NCBI GenBank assembly: GCA_003521625.1
Contig: DPHV01000028.1
Coordinates: forward strand, 24,736-41,397
Direction: 5' to 3'
Length of the DNA stretch: 16,662 nucleotides
Origin: Ruminococcus sp.
Lineage (GTDB): Bacteria > Bacillota > Clostridia > Oscillospirales > Acutalibacteraceae
Position numbers and translations under genes: made by a program. How positions within the stretch are numbered: the stretch's first letter is position 1; the number at the start of each line of letters is the position of its first letter. Of this stretch, positions 5,253 through 13,335 are shown in pieces. The notes beneath the pieces are model-generated. The model saw only the letters and a program-made list of their open reading frames with translations, did no database searches and was not told the origin of the DNA.

Positions 5253-6035
5253 TTATATATTCGCCCCTAATTTGCGGAAACGGTTGTAACGTGCGCTTGT
5301 CAATTCTTCGTCGGTCATTGCAAGATTCTTTTCAAATGTACGGCTGACGAGAAGTTTCAGACTTTCAAACATAGCCTTGTCGTCTGCCTTAGGCTGGCGG
5401 ATAATACGCTCGATAACGCCGAGGTCAAACAAATCCTGTGCTGTCATCTTAAGAGCCTCTGCCGCCTGCGGAGCCTTTGTGCTGTCTTTCCATAGAATTG
5501 ACGCACAGCCCTCGGGGGAAATTACCGAATAAACGGAATTTTCGAGCATCCACACCTCGTCTGCAACTGCAAGTGCAAGCGCACCGCCGCTGCCGCCCTC
5601 ACCGATTAAAATTGTGAGAATCGGAGTTTTAAGAGCCATCATTTCCATAAGATTTTCCGCAATAGCCTGTCCCTGACCTCTCTCCTCTGCGCCGATTCCG
5701 CAGAATGCGCCGCTTGTGTCAACAAGACAAAGCACAGGACGGCGGAACTTTTCAGCCTGCTTCATAAGTCTTAAGGCCTTGCGGTAGCCCTCGGGATGAG
5801 CCTGTCCGAAATTGCGCTCCATACGCTCCTTGGTGTTTCTGCCCTTTTCAAGTCCGATTACCGTAACGGGCATATCGTAGAGCATTGCAAGTCCCGAAAC
5901 AACAGCCTTGTCGTCGGCAAATCTGCGGTCGCCGTGAAGCTCGATAAAGCTGTCGCCGAACATCTTGGCGATGTAATCTACAGCCGTAAGCTTGCCGGAA
6001 TCTCTCGCCGCCATAACCTTTTCATATGCTGTCAT
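5253..6035 (-). CDS. accA: Acetyl-CoA carboxylase carboxyltransferase subunit alpha
   Basis: This 260-residue protein forms, with AccD, the carboxyltransferase that moves CO2 from biotin to acetyl-CoA to give malonyl-CoA. Crotonase-like features are IELHGDRRFADDKAVVSG (31-48), GRNTKERMERNFG (65-77), HPEGYRKALRLM (80-91), DTSGAFCGIGAEERGQ (106-121) and the oxyanion-hole GEGGSGGALALAVAD (145-159). It is shorter than the roughly 320-residue E. coli type because it lacks part of the N-terminal helix. The short form occurs in other Firmicutes. Its ATG overlaps the last base of the accD stop (TAATG), indicating translational coupling and balanced subunits. It is the last gene of the operon. Confidence 0.97.
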   Translation of the reverse strand: MTAYEKVMAARDSGKLTAVDYIAKMFGDSFIELHGDRRFADDKAVVSGLAMLYDMPVTVIGLEKGRNTKERMERNFGQAHPEGYRKALRLMKQAEKFRRPVLCLVDTSGAFCGIGAEERGQGQAIAENLMEMMALKTPILTILIGEGGSGGALALAVADEVWMLENSVYSVISPEGCASILWKDSTKAPQAAEALKMTAQDLFDLGVIERIIRQPKADDKAMFESLKLLVSRTFEKNLAMTDEELTSARYNRFRKLGANI

Positions 6036-6901
6036 TACTCTGCCTCCTCAACACCGTATCCGTGTATTTTAAGTAGTTTTACTACCGTATCTTTCAGATT
6101 GCTTCTGCTTACAACCGCATCAATAAAGCCTTTCTGAAGGACAAATTCCGATGTCTGGAAGTCCTTGGGGAGCTTCTGGCGAATTGTCTGCTCAATAACT
6201 CTCGGACCTGCAAATGCAACGAGCGTGTCGGGTTCTGCTAGAATTATGTCACCCTCCATTGCAAAGGAAGCCGTAACGCCGCCTGTTGTCGGGTCTGTAA
6301 GAATCGTTATATAGAGAAGTCCTGCGTCGCTGTGGCGTTTTACCGCACCCGAGGTTTTTGCCATCTGCATAAGGGACAAAATACCCTCCTGCATTCTTGC
6401 GCCGCCCGAAACGGTGCACACTACAATCGGCAGATTATTATCGGTTGCATATTCAAAAGCACGTGTGATTTTTTCGCCTGTCACCGTTCCCATACTGCCC
6501 ATCATAAAATCAGGGTCCATTGCGCAGAGAACAGCATTGATTCCGCCGATTCTGCATTCGCCGCAGATTACGGACTCCTTGCTTCCCTTTGTCCTTGCTT
6601 TTTCAAGCTTTGCGTCATAGCCTGGAAAATCAAGGATATTTTTGCTTTCCATATCTGCATCATGCTCAACAAAGCTGTCGCCGTCGGCAAACATTGAAAT
6701 TCTCTGCTTTGCATTCATTCTGAAATGATGGTCGCACTTTGTGCAGACATGCAGATTCTCCTCCATATCGGTGGTGAGAAGCATTGTGTTGCACTTGGGG
6801 CATTTTATCCACATTTCATCGGGAATAAACGGCACGTTCTGCTGTTCATCGGGAAGCGACTCAAGCTCATTTTTCGGTTTTCTGAAAGAAAATAAATCCA
6901 T
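6035..6901 (-). CDS. accD: Acetyl-CoA carboxylase carboxyltransferase subunit beta
   Basis: This 288-residue protein is the partner of AccA in the carboxyltransferase. The N-terminal zinc ribbon is complete: C34 and C37, then C53 and C56 (CPKC and CTKC). In E. coli this element also binds mRNA and DNA. The crotonase core includes GECRIGGINAVLCAMDPDFMMGSMG (118-142), SGGARMQEG (165-173) and GGVTASFA (208-215), then DTLVAFAGPRVIEQTIRQKLP (near 225-245). Length is normal. It overlaps accA by one base and lies 20 bases after accC. Confidence 0.97.
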   Translation of the reverse strand: MDLFSFRKPKNELESLPDEQQNVPFIPDEMWIKCPKCNTMLLTTDMEENLHVCTKCDHHFRMNAKQRISMFADGDSFVEHDADMESKNILDFPGYDAKLEKARTKGSKESVICGECRIGGINAVLCAMDPDFMMGSMGTVTGEKITRAFEYATDNNLPIVVCTVSGGARMQEGILSLMQMAKTSGAVKRHSDAGLLYITILTDPTTGGVTASFAMEGDIILAEPDTLVAFAGPRVIEQTIRQKLPKDFQTSEFVLQKGFIDAVVSRSNLKDTVVKLLKIHGYGVEEAE

Positions 6902-6921
6902 AATAACTCCAAACTATAAAG

Positions 6922-8277
6922 TTAATTTTTACTGTTGCGGCGCTTTTCAAAATCAACCATAAAATCGGTTGTATATTCACCGCTTACAAACTGCTCGTCA
7001 GATAAAATTTCGGCAAGCAAATCACGGTTTATGTCAACGCCCTCTATGACAAGCTCGGATAACGCCATCTTCATTTTTCTGATAGCCTCCGAGCGGCTTC
7101 TTGCCTGAACAATCAGCTTGCCTATCATCGAATCGTAGTAAGGCGGAACAAAGTAATCCTGCAAAATTGCTGTGTCAAAGCGCACAAACGAGCCACCGGG
7201 GATGTGAAGTCTTTTGATTCTTCCGCAGCTCGGGCGGAATCCCTTGTCGGGATTTTCGGCATTGATTCTGCATTCGATTACGTTTCCGTGAGTGAAAATG
7301 CTGTCCTGCGTGCGTGAAAGCTTTGCACCTGCGGCAATTCTGATTTGCCACTGAACTATATCAAGTCCCGTTACCATTTCGGTTACACCGTGCTCAACCT
7401 GCAAACGAGTGTTCATTTCCATAAAGTAGAAGTTGTTGTTCTTGTCAAGCAGAAATTCAACAGTACCGGCGTTTACGTAGTTAACAGCCTTTGCCGCCTT
7501 GACTGCGGCAATCATCATTTCCTTACGAGTTTTTTCATCAAGCGCAGGGCTGGGGCTTTCTTCAATCATCTTCTGATTTTTTCGCTGAACAGAACATTCT
7601 CTTTCCCCAAGGCAGATAGTGTTGCCGTACTTGTCGCAGAGAAGCTGCATTTCAATGTGCTTTACGGGATGAATAAACTTTTCTATGTAGCAGGCACCGT
7701 CACCGAAAGCCGCCTGTGCCTCGGCAGACGCAGAGAGAAAAGCCTCCTCGAACTGCTCGATTGAGTCAACCTTACGTATTCCCTTTCCGCCGCCGCCCGA
7801 ACGAGCCTTGATAAGCAGAGGAAATCCGATTTTCTTGGCTTCTTCAACAGCCTGTTCAACGTTTTCAACAATATCACAGCCGGGAGTTACGGGAACACCT
7901 GCGGCACGCATTGTTTTACGTGCGTTGTCCTTGTCACCGAGGAGTTTAATCATATCAGAGGTAGGACCTATAAAGTTGATGTTGCACTGCTCGCAGAGCG
8001 AAACAAACTTTGCGTTTTCAGACAGAAGTCCGTAACCGGGGTGAATAGCCTGTGCACCGCTTTCAACAGCTACGGTGAGGATTGCGGGCATATTGAGGTA
8101 GCTGTCGGCTACTCTGTTTCCGCCTACGCAATAGCTTTCGTCGGCAAGCTGAACGTGCATTGCGTTCTTGTCAGCCTCGGAATATATTGCAACCGTTGAA
8201 ATGCCCATTTCACGGCAGGCACGGATAATTCTAACCGCAATTTCTCCACGGTTGGCAATCAGAATTTTAGAAAACAT
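6922..8277 (-). CDS. accC: Biotin carboxylase subunit of acetyl-CoA carboxylase
   Basis: This 451-residue ATP-grasp enzyme carboxylates biotin on AccB using bicarbonate and ATP. It opens MFSKILIANRGEIAVRIIRA. AIHPGYGLLSENA lies at 78-90 and the ATP-lid RSGGGGKGIRKV at 159-170. RECSVQRKNQKMIEE spans 226-240, with K236 at the position of the E. coli Lys that holds bicarbonate and ATP. MEMNTRLQVEH (286-296) holds the catalytic Glu, Asn, Arg and His. The motif after this reads EHGVTE, where many homologues have EHPVTE, and N replaces the usual H in QRRHQK. I believe both variants occur in other clostridia, so I do not read them as damage. Length is normal. Confidence 0.97.
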   Translation of the reverse strand: MFSKILIANRGEIAVRIIRACREMGISTVAIYSEADKNAMHVQLADESYCVGGNRVADSYLNMPAILTVAVESGAQAIHPGYGLLSENAKFVSLCEQCNINFIGPTSDMIKLLGDKDNARKTMRAAGVPVTPGCDIVENVEQAVEEAKKIGFPLLIKARSGGGGKGIRKVDSIEQFEEAFLSASAEAQAAFGDGACYIEKFIHPVKHIEMQLLCDKYGNTICLGERECSVQRKNQKMIEESPSPALDEKTRKEMMIAAVKAAKAVNYVNAGTVEFLLDKNNNFYFMEMNTRLQVEHGVTEMVTGLDIVQWQIRIAAGAKLSRTQDSIFTHGNVIECRINAENPDKGFRPSCGRIKRLHIPGGSFVRFDTAILQDYFVPPYYDSMIGKLIVQARSRSEAIRKMKMALSELVIEGVDINRDLLAEILSDEQFVSGEYTTDFMVDFEKRRNSKN

Positions 8278-8312
8278 CTTTTCACTTCCAATTTTATTGC
8301 GTTAATAGGTAA

Positions 8313-8735
8313 TTACTTATTCTCAACAAGAGCAAACGACAGCTCGGCGCTAACGCACAGCTTGCCGTCAACATAACCCTTTGCGTCAATGAAGTAGAAT
8401 GCACCTCTGCTCTTTGTCAGTGTGCAAACGCTCTCAAGGGTATCGCCCGGCTTTACGGGATTTTTGAACTTTACGTTGTTCATCTTTGTAAAATAAGGCG
8501 TGCAGTTTTTAACCTTGTCTGCAAGCAGGCAACAGCTTGCCTGTCCCATCATTTCGCAGAGGATAACGCCCGGAACAACAGGGTTGCCGGGGAAATGTCC
8601 CTGCAAAAAGAATTCGTCGCCGTTTATTGTATATCTTCCCTTTGCCGTGTTTTCATCTACGCTTTCAGCCTCTTCAACGAGGAGCATATTGTCACGGTGA
8701 GGGAGTATTTTTTTGATTTCTTCCTGATTAAGCAT
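8313..8735 (-). CDS. fabZ: 3-hydroxyacyl-ACP dehydratase FabZ
   Basis: This 140-residue hot-dog-fold enzyme removes water from 3-hydroxyacyl-ACP to give trans-2-enoyl-ACP, the substrate of FabK. IKKILPHRDNMLLVEE (8-22) is typical, and the active-site stretch LQGHFPGNPVVPGVILCEMM holds H47 and E61. Length is normal. The gene sits between accB and accC, as in many Firmicute fab-acc operons. It is preceded by an unusually long gap (85 bases) that contains a striking dyad. No FabA- or FabM-type isomerase is seen nearby, so the route to unsaturated acids is not shown here. Confidence 0.96.
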   Translation of the reverse strand: MLNQEEIKKILPHRDNMLLVEEAESVDENTAKGRYTINGDEFFLQGHFPGNPVVPGVILCEMMGQASCCLLADKVKNCTPYFTKMNNVKFKNPVKPGDTLESVCTLTKSRGAFYFIDAKGYVDGKLCVSAELSFALVENK

Positions 8736-8767
8736 AGTTATATTTCCTTTTCTTTTTGACTATGATT

Positions 8768-8794
8768 AATATAGATTGCGTTGCAATTTATATT
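8768..8794 (-). promoter_or_regulatory. 27-bp near-perfect dyad between accB and fabZ
   Basis: The arms at 8768-8779 and 8783-8794 are 12 bases each with a single mismatch, around a 3-base centre (GTT on the plus strand). The core is ATTGC-N3-GCAAT flanked by A/T. It begins 32 bases upstream of the fabZ start. It could be a DNA operator or an mRNA processing hairpin. There is no U-tract, so it is not a terminator. No confident promoter accompanies it. Confidence 0.5.
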
Positions 8795-8820
8795 GATACG
8801 ACAATGCTGAATGATTCTGC

Positions 8821-9288
8821 TTAATTAATTTTGAACAGCGGCTGACCGTATTCTACAAGCTCGCCGTCCTTGACGAGAACTTCAACGATTTCGCCGTCCT
8901 CTTCAGCCTGAATTTCGTTCATACACTTCATAGCCTCGATAATGCAGACAACATCGCCTTTTTTGACCTTTTTGCCTGTGCTTACATAGGGAGCCTTTCC
9001 GGGAGCGGAAGCAGCATAGAAAACGCCTACGATAGGAGCGTCAATTGTTTTTGAACTATCTGCAACAGGAGCCGCAGTAACCGCAGGGGCTGACTCAACG
9101 GGCACTGTGGGAATGGGTGCCGGAGCCGCAACGCCGTTTGCAACGGGAATTGTATTTACAATCTGCTGTGCAGGCTGAGCCTTTTCAAGACGGATTTTTG
9201 AGCCGTCCTTTTCAACAATTTCAAGCACGGATAATGATGAGTCCTCAAGAACCTTTATTAACTCCTTGATTTGTTCAGTGTTATACAT
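8821..9288 (-). CDS. accB: Biotin carboxyl carrier protein of acetyl-CoA carboxylase
   Basis: This 155-residue protein carries biotin between AccC and the AccAD carboxyltransferase. The N-terminal helical region (1-40, starting MYNTEQIKELIKVLEDSSLS) leads to a Pro/Ala/Val-rich linker (about 48-78). The biotinyl domain (82-155) holds the motif EAMKCMNEI, with K121 as the biotinylated lysine. The more usual sequence is EAMKMMNEI. The so-called thumb region SAPGKAPYVSTGKKVKKGD is present. The biotin ligase BirA that must modify it is not in the window. It lies 22 bases after fabF. Confidence 0.97.
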   Translation of the reverse strand: MYNTEQIKELIKVLEDSSLSVLEIVEKDGSKIRLEKAQPAQQIVNTIPVANGVAAPAPIPTVPVESAPAVTAAPVADSSKTIDAPIVGVFYAASAPGKAPYVSTGKKVKKGDVVCIIEAMKCMNEIQAEEDGEIVEVLVKDGELVEYGQPLFKIN

Positions 9289-9310
9289 AAGTAATGTCCT
9301 TTCAGATTAA

Positions 9311-10540
9311 TTAAATCTTTTTGAATACAACGCATGCGTCGTGACCGCCAAAGCCGAGGTTTGTTGAAGCCGCAACGTTTACATTGCGCTTAACAGCCTT
9401 GTTGGGAGTGTAGTTAAGGTCAAGCTCCTCGTCAGGCTCGTCAAGGTTGATTGTCGGGGGAATAATACCCTCGTCAAGAGCCTTGATTGCGGCAATTGCC
9501 TCTACTGCGCCTGTTGCGCCGAGCATATGACCTGTCATTGACTTTGTAGAGCTGATGTTAGCGTCATAAGCCTTCTGACCGAGAGCGGTTTTGATAGCCA
9601 TTGTTTCTGTTAAGTCATTTAAGTGTGTGCTTGTGCCGTGTGCGTTTATATAAATTTCTGCGTCTTCGGGAACGTTTGCCTCCTTGAACGCAATTTCAAT
9701 TGCTCTTGCAAGGCCTGCACCCTCGGGGTCGGGAGCTGTTACGTGGTGAGCGTCGCAGGTGTTGCCGTAGCCGCAGAATTCAGCGTAAATCTTTGCGCCT
9801 CTTGCCTTTGCGTGCTCGTACTCTTCAAGGATAAGCATACCTGCGCCCTCGCCCATAATAAAGCCGTCACGGTCTTTATCGAACGGACGTGAAGCCTTCT
9901 TCGGGTCGGGATTTGTTGAAAGAGCCTTGATGTTCTGGAAGCCTGCGATTGTGAGCGGAGAAATAACAGCCTCGGTACCGCCTGCGATTACAGCGTCAAC
10001 ATAGCCGTCCTTTACTGCGTGGAAAGCCTCGCCGATTGAGTTTGTACCTGTTGCGCAGGCACTGATTACTGAAAGTGAAGCGCCCTTTGCGTTGAAGCGG
10101 ATAGCAACGTTACCGGTTGCGATGTTACCGATCATCATAGGAATGAAGAACGGAGAAACCTTCTTTGCGCCGCCCTTTTCCATAGCGATTGTGTTCTTTT
10201 CAAATGTGTGAAGTCCGCCGATACCTGCGCCTATGTAAACGCCGAAACGGTTTTCATCAATCTTGCCCATAATGCCGCTGTCATCAACAGCCTGCTGTGC
10301 AGCCGCAAGAGCGTACTGTGTGTAAAGGTCAAGCTTTCTTACTTCTCTTTTTTCAATGTATTTTTCGGGTTCAAAATCCTTTACAGTACCTGCAATGTGA
10401 ACCTTTAATTCGCTTGTGTCAAACTCTGTGATTGTTTCAATACCGCAAACGCCGTCAACAAGATTTTTCCACATTGTGTCAACGTCATTGCCGACTGGAG
10501 TGATTGCGCCAAGTCCTGTTACTACTACTCTTCTGCTCAT
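9311..10540 (-). CDS. fabF: 3-oxoacyl-ACP synthase II FabF
   Basis: This 409-residue thiolase-fold condensing enzyme elongates acyl-ACP with malonyl-ACP. Catalytic residues are C162 (in SACATGTNSIGEA), H301 (in NAHGTSTHLND), K333 (in TKSMTGH) and H338. The C-terminal NLGFGGHDACVVFKK is typical. An in-frame ATG at 10567 would add nine residues. I chose 10540 because GGAGGTAAAT sits directly before it and the protein then opens MSRRVVVTGLGAITPVG, the family start. The fabG-fabF gap of 52 bases is AT-rich. Confidence 0.97.
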   Translation of the reverse strand: MSRRVVVTGLGAITPVGNDVDTMWKNLVDGVCGIETITEFDTSELKVHIAGTVKDFEPEKYIEKREVRKLDLYTQYALAAAQQAVDDSGIMGKIDENRFGVYIGAGIGGLHTFEKNTIAMEKGGAKKVSPFFIPMMIGNIATGNVAIRFNAKGASLSVISACATGTNSIGEAFHAVKDGYVDAVIAGGTEAVISPLTIAGFQNIKALSTNPDPKKASRPFDKDRDGFIMGEGAGMLILEEYEHAKARGAKIYAEFCGYGNTCDAHHVTAPDPEGAGLARAIEIAFKEANVPEDAEIYINAHGTSTHLNDLTETMAIKTALGQKAYDANISSTKSMTGHMLGATGAVEAIAAIKALDEGIIPPTINLDEPDEELDLNYTPNKAVKRNVNVAASTNLGFGGHDACVVFKKI

Positions 10541-10592
10541 ATTTACCTCCAACGAGAAAATTAACAATTAATAATTAAAAATTAGTGGCGAC

Positions 10593-11336
10593 TCACATTG
10601 CAAGGCCGCCGTCTACACGGATAACCTCGCCTGTAACGTAAGATGCTTCGTCAGAGCAAAGGAATGCTACAACGTTTGCAACGTCCTCGGGAGTACCGAT
10701 GCGCTTTGCGGGAATCTGTGCCTTCATAGCGTCCTTTACCTTGTCGGAAAGCACATTTGTCATATCTGTTCCGATGTAGCCGGGAGCAACTGCGTTAGCT
10801 GTAACTCCTCTGCCTGCAAGCTCCTTTGCAACGGACTTTGTAAGGCCGATAATGCCTGCCTTTGAAGCGGAATAGTTAGCCTGTCCTGCGTTGCCGTTAA
10901 GACCTACAATTGAAGATGTGCTTACGATTCTGCCGAAACGCTTTTTCATAAAGTGCTTGTAGGTGTGCTTAATCATATTGAAAGTACCCTTGAGGTTTAC
11001 GCCGATTACTGCGTCAAAGTCCTTTTCGTCCATATTGAGAATGAGCTTGTCACGTGTGATTCCTGCGTTGTTGATGAGGAAATCAATTCCGCCGAACTCC
11101 TCGATAACCTGCTCAACTACCTTCTGTGAAGCCTCAAAGTCGGATACGTCGCAGAAATACTGCTCAACCTTTGTGCCGTACTGAGAAAGCTCTTCCTTAG
11201 CCTTGATACCCTCGCTCTCGTCACCTACATAGAGAATTGCAATGTTTGCACCGCCCTGAGCAAGCTTTGTTGCGATTGCAAGACCGATTCCTCTTGAGCC
11301 GCCTGTTACTACGGCTGTTTTATTTGTAAAATCCAT
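10593..11336 (-). CDS. fabG: 3-oxoacyl-ACP reductase FabG
   Basis: This 247-residue short-chain dehydrogenase reduces 3-oxoacyl-ACP with NADPH. The Rossmann motif TGGSRGIG lies at 11-18 and NNAG at 89-92. The catalytic residues are N114, S142, Y155 and K159 (YSASK). The C-terminus ends YVTGEVIRVDGGLAM, as expected. An upstream in-frame ATG (11372) would add a Cys/Arg-rich tail and lies in a hairpin. The ATG at 11336 follows CGGAGGTAAATAAT and fits the family length exactly. Confidence 0.97.
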   Translation of the reverse strand: MDFTNKTAVVTGGSRGIGLAIATKLAQGGANIAILYVGDESEGIKAKEELSQYGTKVEQYFCDVSDFEASQKVVEQVIEEFGGIDFLINNAGITRDKLILNMDEKDFDAVIGVNLKGTFNMIKHTYKHFMKKRFGRIVSTSSIVGLNGNAGQANYSASKAGIIGLTKSVAKELAGRGVTANAVAPGYIGTDMTNVLSDKVKDAMKAQIPAKRIGTPEDVANVVAFLCSDEASYVTGEVIRVDGGLAM

Positions 11337-11352
11337 ATTATTTACCTCCGAA

Positions 11353-11388
11353 TTTCTGCGGCAGGAACACAAAATCTGCCCTGCGAAA
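11353..11388 (-). other. Hairpin in the fabD-fabG gap
   Basis: On the minus strand TTTC-GC-AG-GGCAG can pair with CTGCC-GC-A-GAAA around an 11-base loop. Small bulges interrupt the stem. It lies between the fabD stop and the fabG ribosome binding site. No U-tract follows. It may stabilise or partition the message. Confidence 0.4.
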
Positions 11389-11399
11389 TATATATTAAA

Positions 11400-12302
11400 T
11401 CAAAGCTCCAGCGCCTCAATATCGGCAGGAGTTTCAACCTTGAACGCCTTTACGTCGCCGTTGATTCTCTTTACAAGACCTGTCAGCGTTTTGCCGACGC
11501 CGACCTCGATAAACGTGTCAACTCCGTCAGCAACCATATTTTCAACGATTGTCTGCCACTTTACGGGGCTTTCAACCTGTGCCTTTACAAGAGCCTTGTA
11601 GTCACCCACATAAGGCTTTGCCGTAACGTCCGAGTAAATTACGGTTTCAGGCTGTGAAAAATCAACATTCTCCATATACTCTGCAAGTCCGTCAGCGGCT
11701 TCAGCCATAAACGGTGAGTGGAATGCACCGCTTACTGCAAGCAGCTTTGCTCTGCCGCCTGCTTCCTTTACGGCTTCACAGAATTTGTCTGCATTTTCGC
11801 TTGTTGTTGCAACAACAGTCTGTGCAGGCGAGTTGTAGTTTACGGGATATGTCTTGTCAAACTTAGCGCAAATCTCCTCAACCTGCTGCGGCGTAAGCTT
11901 CATAACAGCCGCCATTGCACCGGGATTCTCGGTAGCCGCCTTGTCCATAAGCTCGCCTCGTTTGCAGACAAGCTTAAATGCTTCTTCGTCGGAGAGCATT
12001 TTTGAAAACGCAAGAGCCGCAATTTCGCCGAGTGAAAAGCCTGCAACGCAGTCAGGCTTGATTCCCTTTTCAACAAGCGCATAAGCCGCCGCAAGGTCTG
12101 CTGTGAATACGCAGGGCTGTGTGTTCACCGTCTTGCAAAGCTCCTCTGTACTGCCCTCAAAGCACTGCTTTGAAGTACCCTCTCTTACAGAATCCGCCAT
12201 ATCATAAACAGCCTTTGCGGCAGGAGAAAAGTCATAAAGCTCCTTGCCCATTCCGCTGTACTGTGCGCCCTGTCCCGAAAAAATAAACGCTATTTTACCC
12301 AT
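11400..12302 (-). CDS. fabD: Malonyl-CoA:ACP transacylase FabD
   Basis: This 300-residue enzyme moves malonyl from CoA to ACP. It opens MGKIAFIFSGQGAQYSGMG, with the oxyanion-hole Gln at position 11. The nucleophile is S90 in AGFSLGEIAAL, and R115 binds the malonyl carboxylate. H195 in GAFHSPFM completes the dyad. The residue before the nucleophile is Phe, where E. coli-type enzymes have His. Length is normal. The start overlaps the end of fabK by 13 bases, and its ribosome binding site GGAG lies inside fabK. Coupled translation is therefore likely. Confidence 0.97.
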   Translation of the reverse strand: MGKIAFIFSGQGAQYSGMGKELYDFSPAAKAVYDMADSVREGTSKQCFEGSTEELCKTVNTQPCVFTADLAAAYALVEKGIKPDCVAGFSLGEIAALAFSKMLSDEEAFKLVCKRGELMDKAATENPGAMAAVMKLTPQQVEEICAKFDKTYPVNYNSPAQTVVATTSENADKFCEAVKEAGGRAKLLAVSGAFHSPFMAEAADGLAEYMENVDFSQPETVIYSDVTAKPYVGDYKALVKAQVESPVKWQTIVENMVADGVDTFIEVGVGKTLTGLVKRINGDVKAFKVETPADIEALEL

Positions 12303-13240
12303 TTTGTCGCTCCGTTCAATACTTCTTCAGCCTGTGTGAACATTTCAACAATCATCTCACGAGCCGGCTGTTCCTTTTTAACCATAGAGGCTACCTGACC
12401 TGCAAGCACTGTGCCGTTTGAAACGTCGCCCTCTCTTACAGCCAGACGCAATTTGCCGATACCCATATTTTCAAGCTCCTCGTCCGAAACCTCTGATGAG
12501 TTGTACTCTGCCTTTGTGTATTCACGTGTAAAGGCATTTCTGATTGCACGAACGGGATGTCCGAGCCTTTTGCCCGTAACAACGGTATCAATATCCTTTG
12601 CCTTTAAAATTTTATCCTTATATTCCTGAGCAATTGTACATTCCTCTGCAACGAGGAATCTTGTTCCTACCTGAACGCCGACTGCGCCGAGCATAAAAGC
12701 GGCGGCAATCTGTCTGCCGTCTGCGATACCGCCTGCTGCAATTACGGGAATTGAAACAGCGTCAACTACCTGAGGTACAAGAGCCATTGTCGTTAAGTCG
12801 CCAACGTGACCGCCCGACTCGCCGCCCTCTGCAATAACTGCAAAAGCGCCGTTTTTCTCCATCTTTCTTGCAAGCGCAACGCTGGGAACTACGGGTATAA
12901 CCTTAATTCCTGCTTCAAGCCATTTGGGCATATACTTGCCGGGGTTTCCTGCACCGGTTGTAACAACCTTTATGCCTTCCTCGACAACAACGTCTGCAAC
13001 CTCTGCTGCAAAGGGACTCATCAGCATAATGTTTACGCCGAAGGGCTTGTCGGTAAGCTCCTTGCACTTACGGATTTCCTCACGGAGCTGTTCGCCGTTT
13101 GAGTTCATTGCGGCAATAAGACCTAAACCGCCTGCGTTGGAAACGCCTGCAGCCAAAGACGCATCAGCTACCCACGCCATACCTCCCTGAAAGATAGGGA
13201 ACTCAAGACCGAGCGACTGATCTATAACGGTAGAAATCAT
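12290..13240 (-). CDS. fabK: FMN-dependent enoyl-ACP reductase II FabK
   Basis: This 316-residue TIM-barrel flavoprotein catalyses the last step of the elongation cycle, reducing enoyl-ACP with NAD(P)H. FabK replaces FabI in many Firmicutes and is not hit by triclosan. It opens MISTVIDQSLGLEFPIFQGGM. The catalytic-region AEGGESGGHVG lies at 137-147, with H145 at the position of the known catalytic His. The FMN phosphate site is VIAAGGIADGRQI (166-178) with VQVGTRFLVAEE (189-200). An in-frame ATG at 13324 would add 28 Cys-rich residues. I reject it because AAGGAG precedes the ATG at 13240, the family starts there, and the extension lies in a strongly folded leader. Confidence 0.95.
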   Translation of the reverse strand: MISTVIDQSLGLEFPIFQGGMAWVADASLAAGVSNAGGLGLIAAMNSNGEQLREEIRKCKELTDKPFGVNIMLMSPFAAEVADVVVEEGIKVVTTGAGNPGKYMPKWLEAGIKVIPVVPSVALARKMEKNGAFAVIAEGGESGGHVGDLTTMALVPQVVDAVSIPVIAAGGIADGRQIAAAFMLGAVGVQVGTRFLVAEECTIAQEYKDKILKAKDIDTVVTGKRLGHPVRAIRNAFTREYTKAEYNSSEVSDEELENMGIGKLRLAVREGDVSNGTVLAGQVASMVKKEQPAREMIVEMFTQAEEVLNGATKWVK

Positions 13241-13266
13241 ATGTACATTCTCCTTTTCTGCATGAT

Positions 13267-13335
13267 ACTGCGGTTTGCGACAACCTGATGATTTGCAAGA
13301 TTTCATCATACAAGTGCAACGCACAAAGCCGCAGT
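13267..13335 (-). promoter_or_regulatory. Structured 5' leader of the fabK operon mRNA
   Basis: The predicted transcript has about 120 untranslated bases. ACTGCGG (13335-13329 on the minus strand) pairs perfectly with CCGCAGT (13273-13267). The stem continues as TTTG..CG with CGCAAA. An inner hairpin TGATGA/TCATCA (13308-13303 and 13291-13286) has an 11-base loop. The whole resembles a closed multi-part RNA domain that ends about 27 bases before the start codon. I cannot match it to a known riboswitch class. Confidence 0.55.

Noticed and set aside
7345..7420. AccC motif changes (EHGVTE, QRKNQK) as signs of an inactive enzyme
   Set aside because: All charged catalytic residues I can place are present, the frame is intact, and the gene sits in a complete operon. 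I regard these as lineage variants.
10541..10567. In-frame upstream start for FabF
   Set aside because: The region contains the ribosome binding site of the downstream ATG at 10540, which fits the family start MSRRVVVTG.
11337..11372. In-frame upstream start for FabG
   Set aside because: It would add a Cys/Arg-rich tail not seen in FabG. The ATG at 11336 has CGGAGG and gives the usual 247 residues.
13241..13324. In-frame N-terminal extension of FabK by 28 Cys-rich residues
   Set aside because: The ATG at 13240 has a proper AAGGAG site and matches the FabK family start. The extension lies in a strongly folded leader and has no ribosome binding site of its own.
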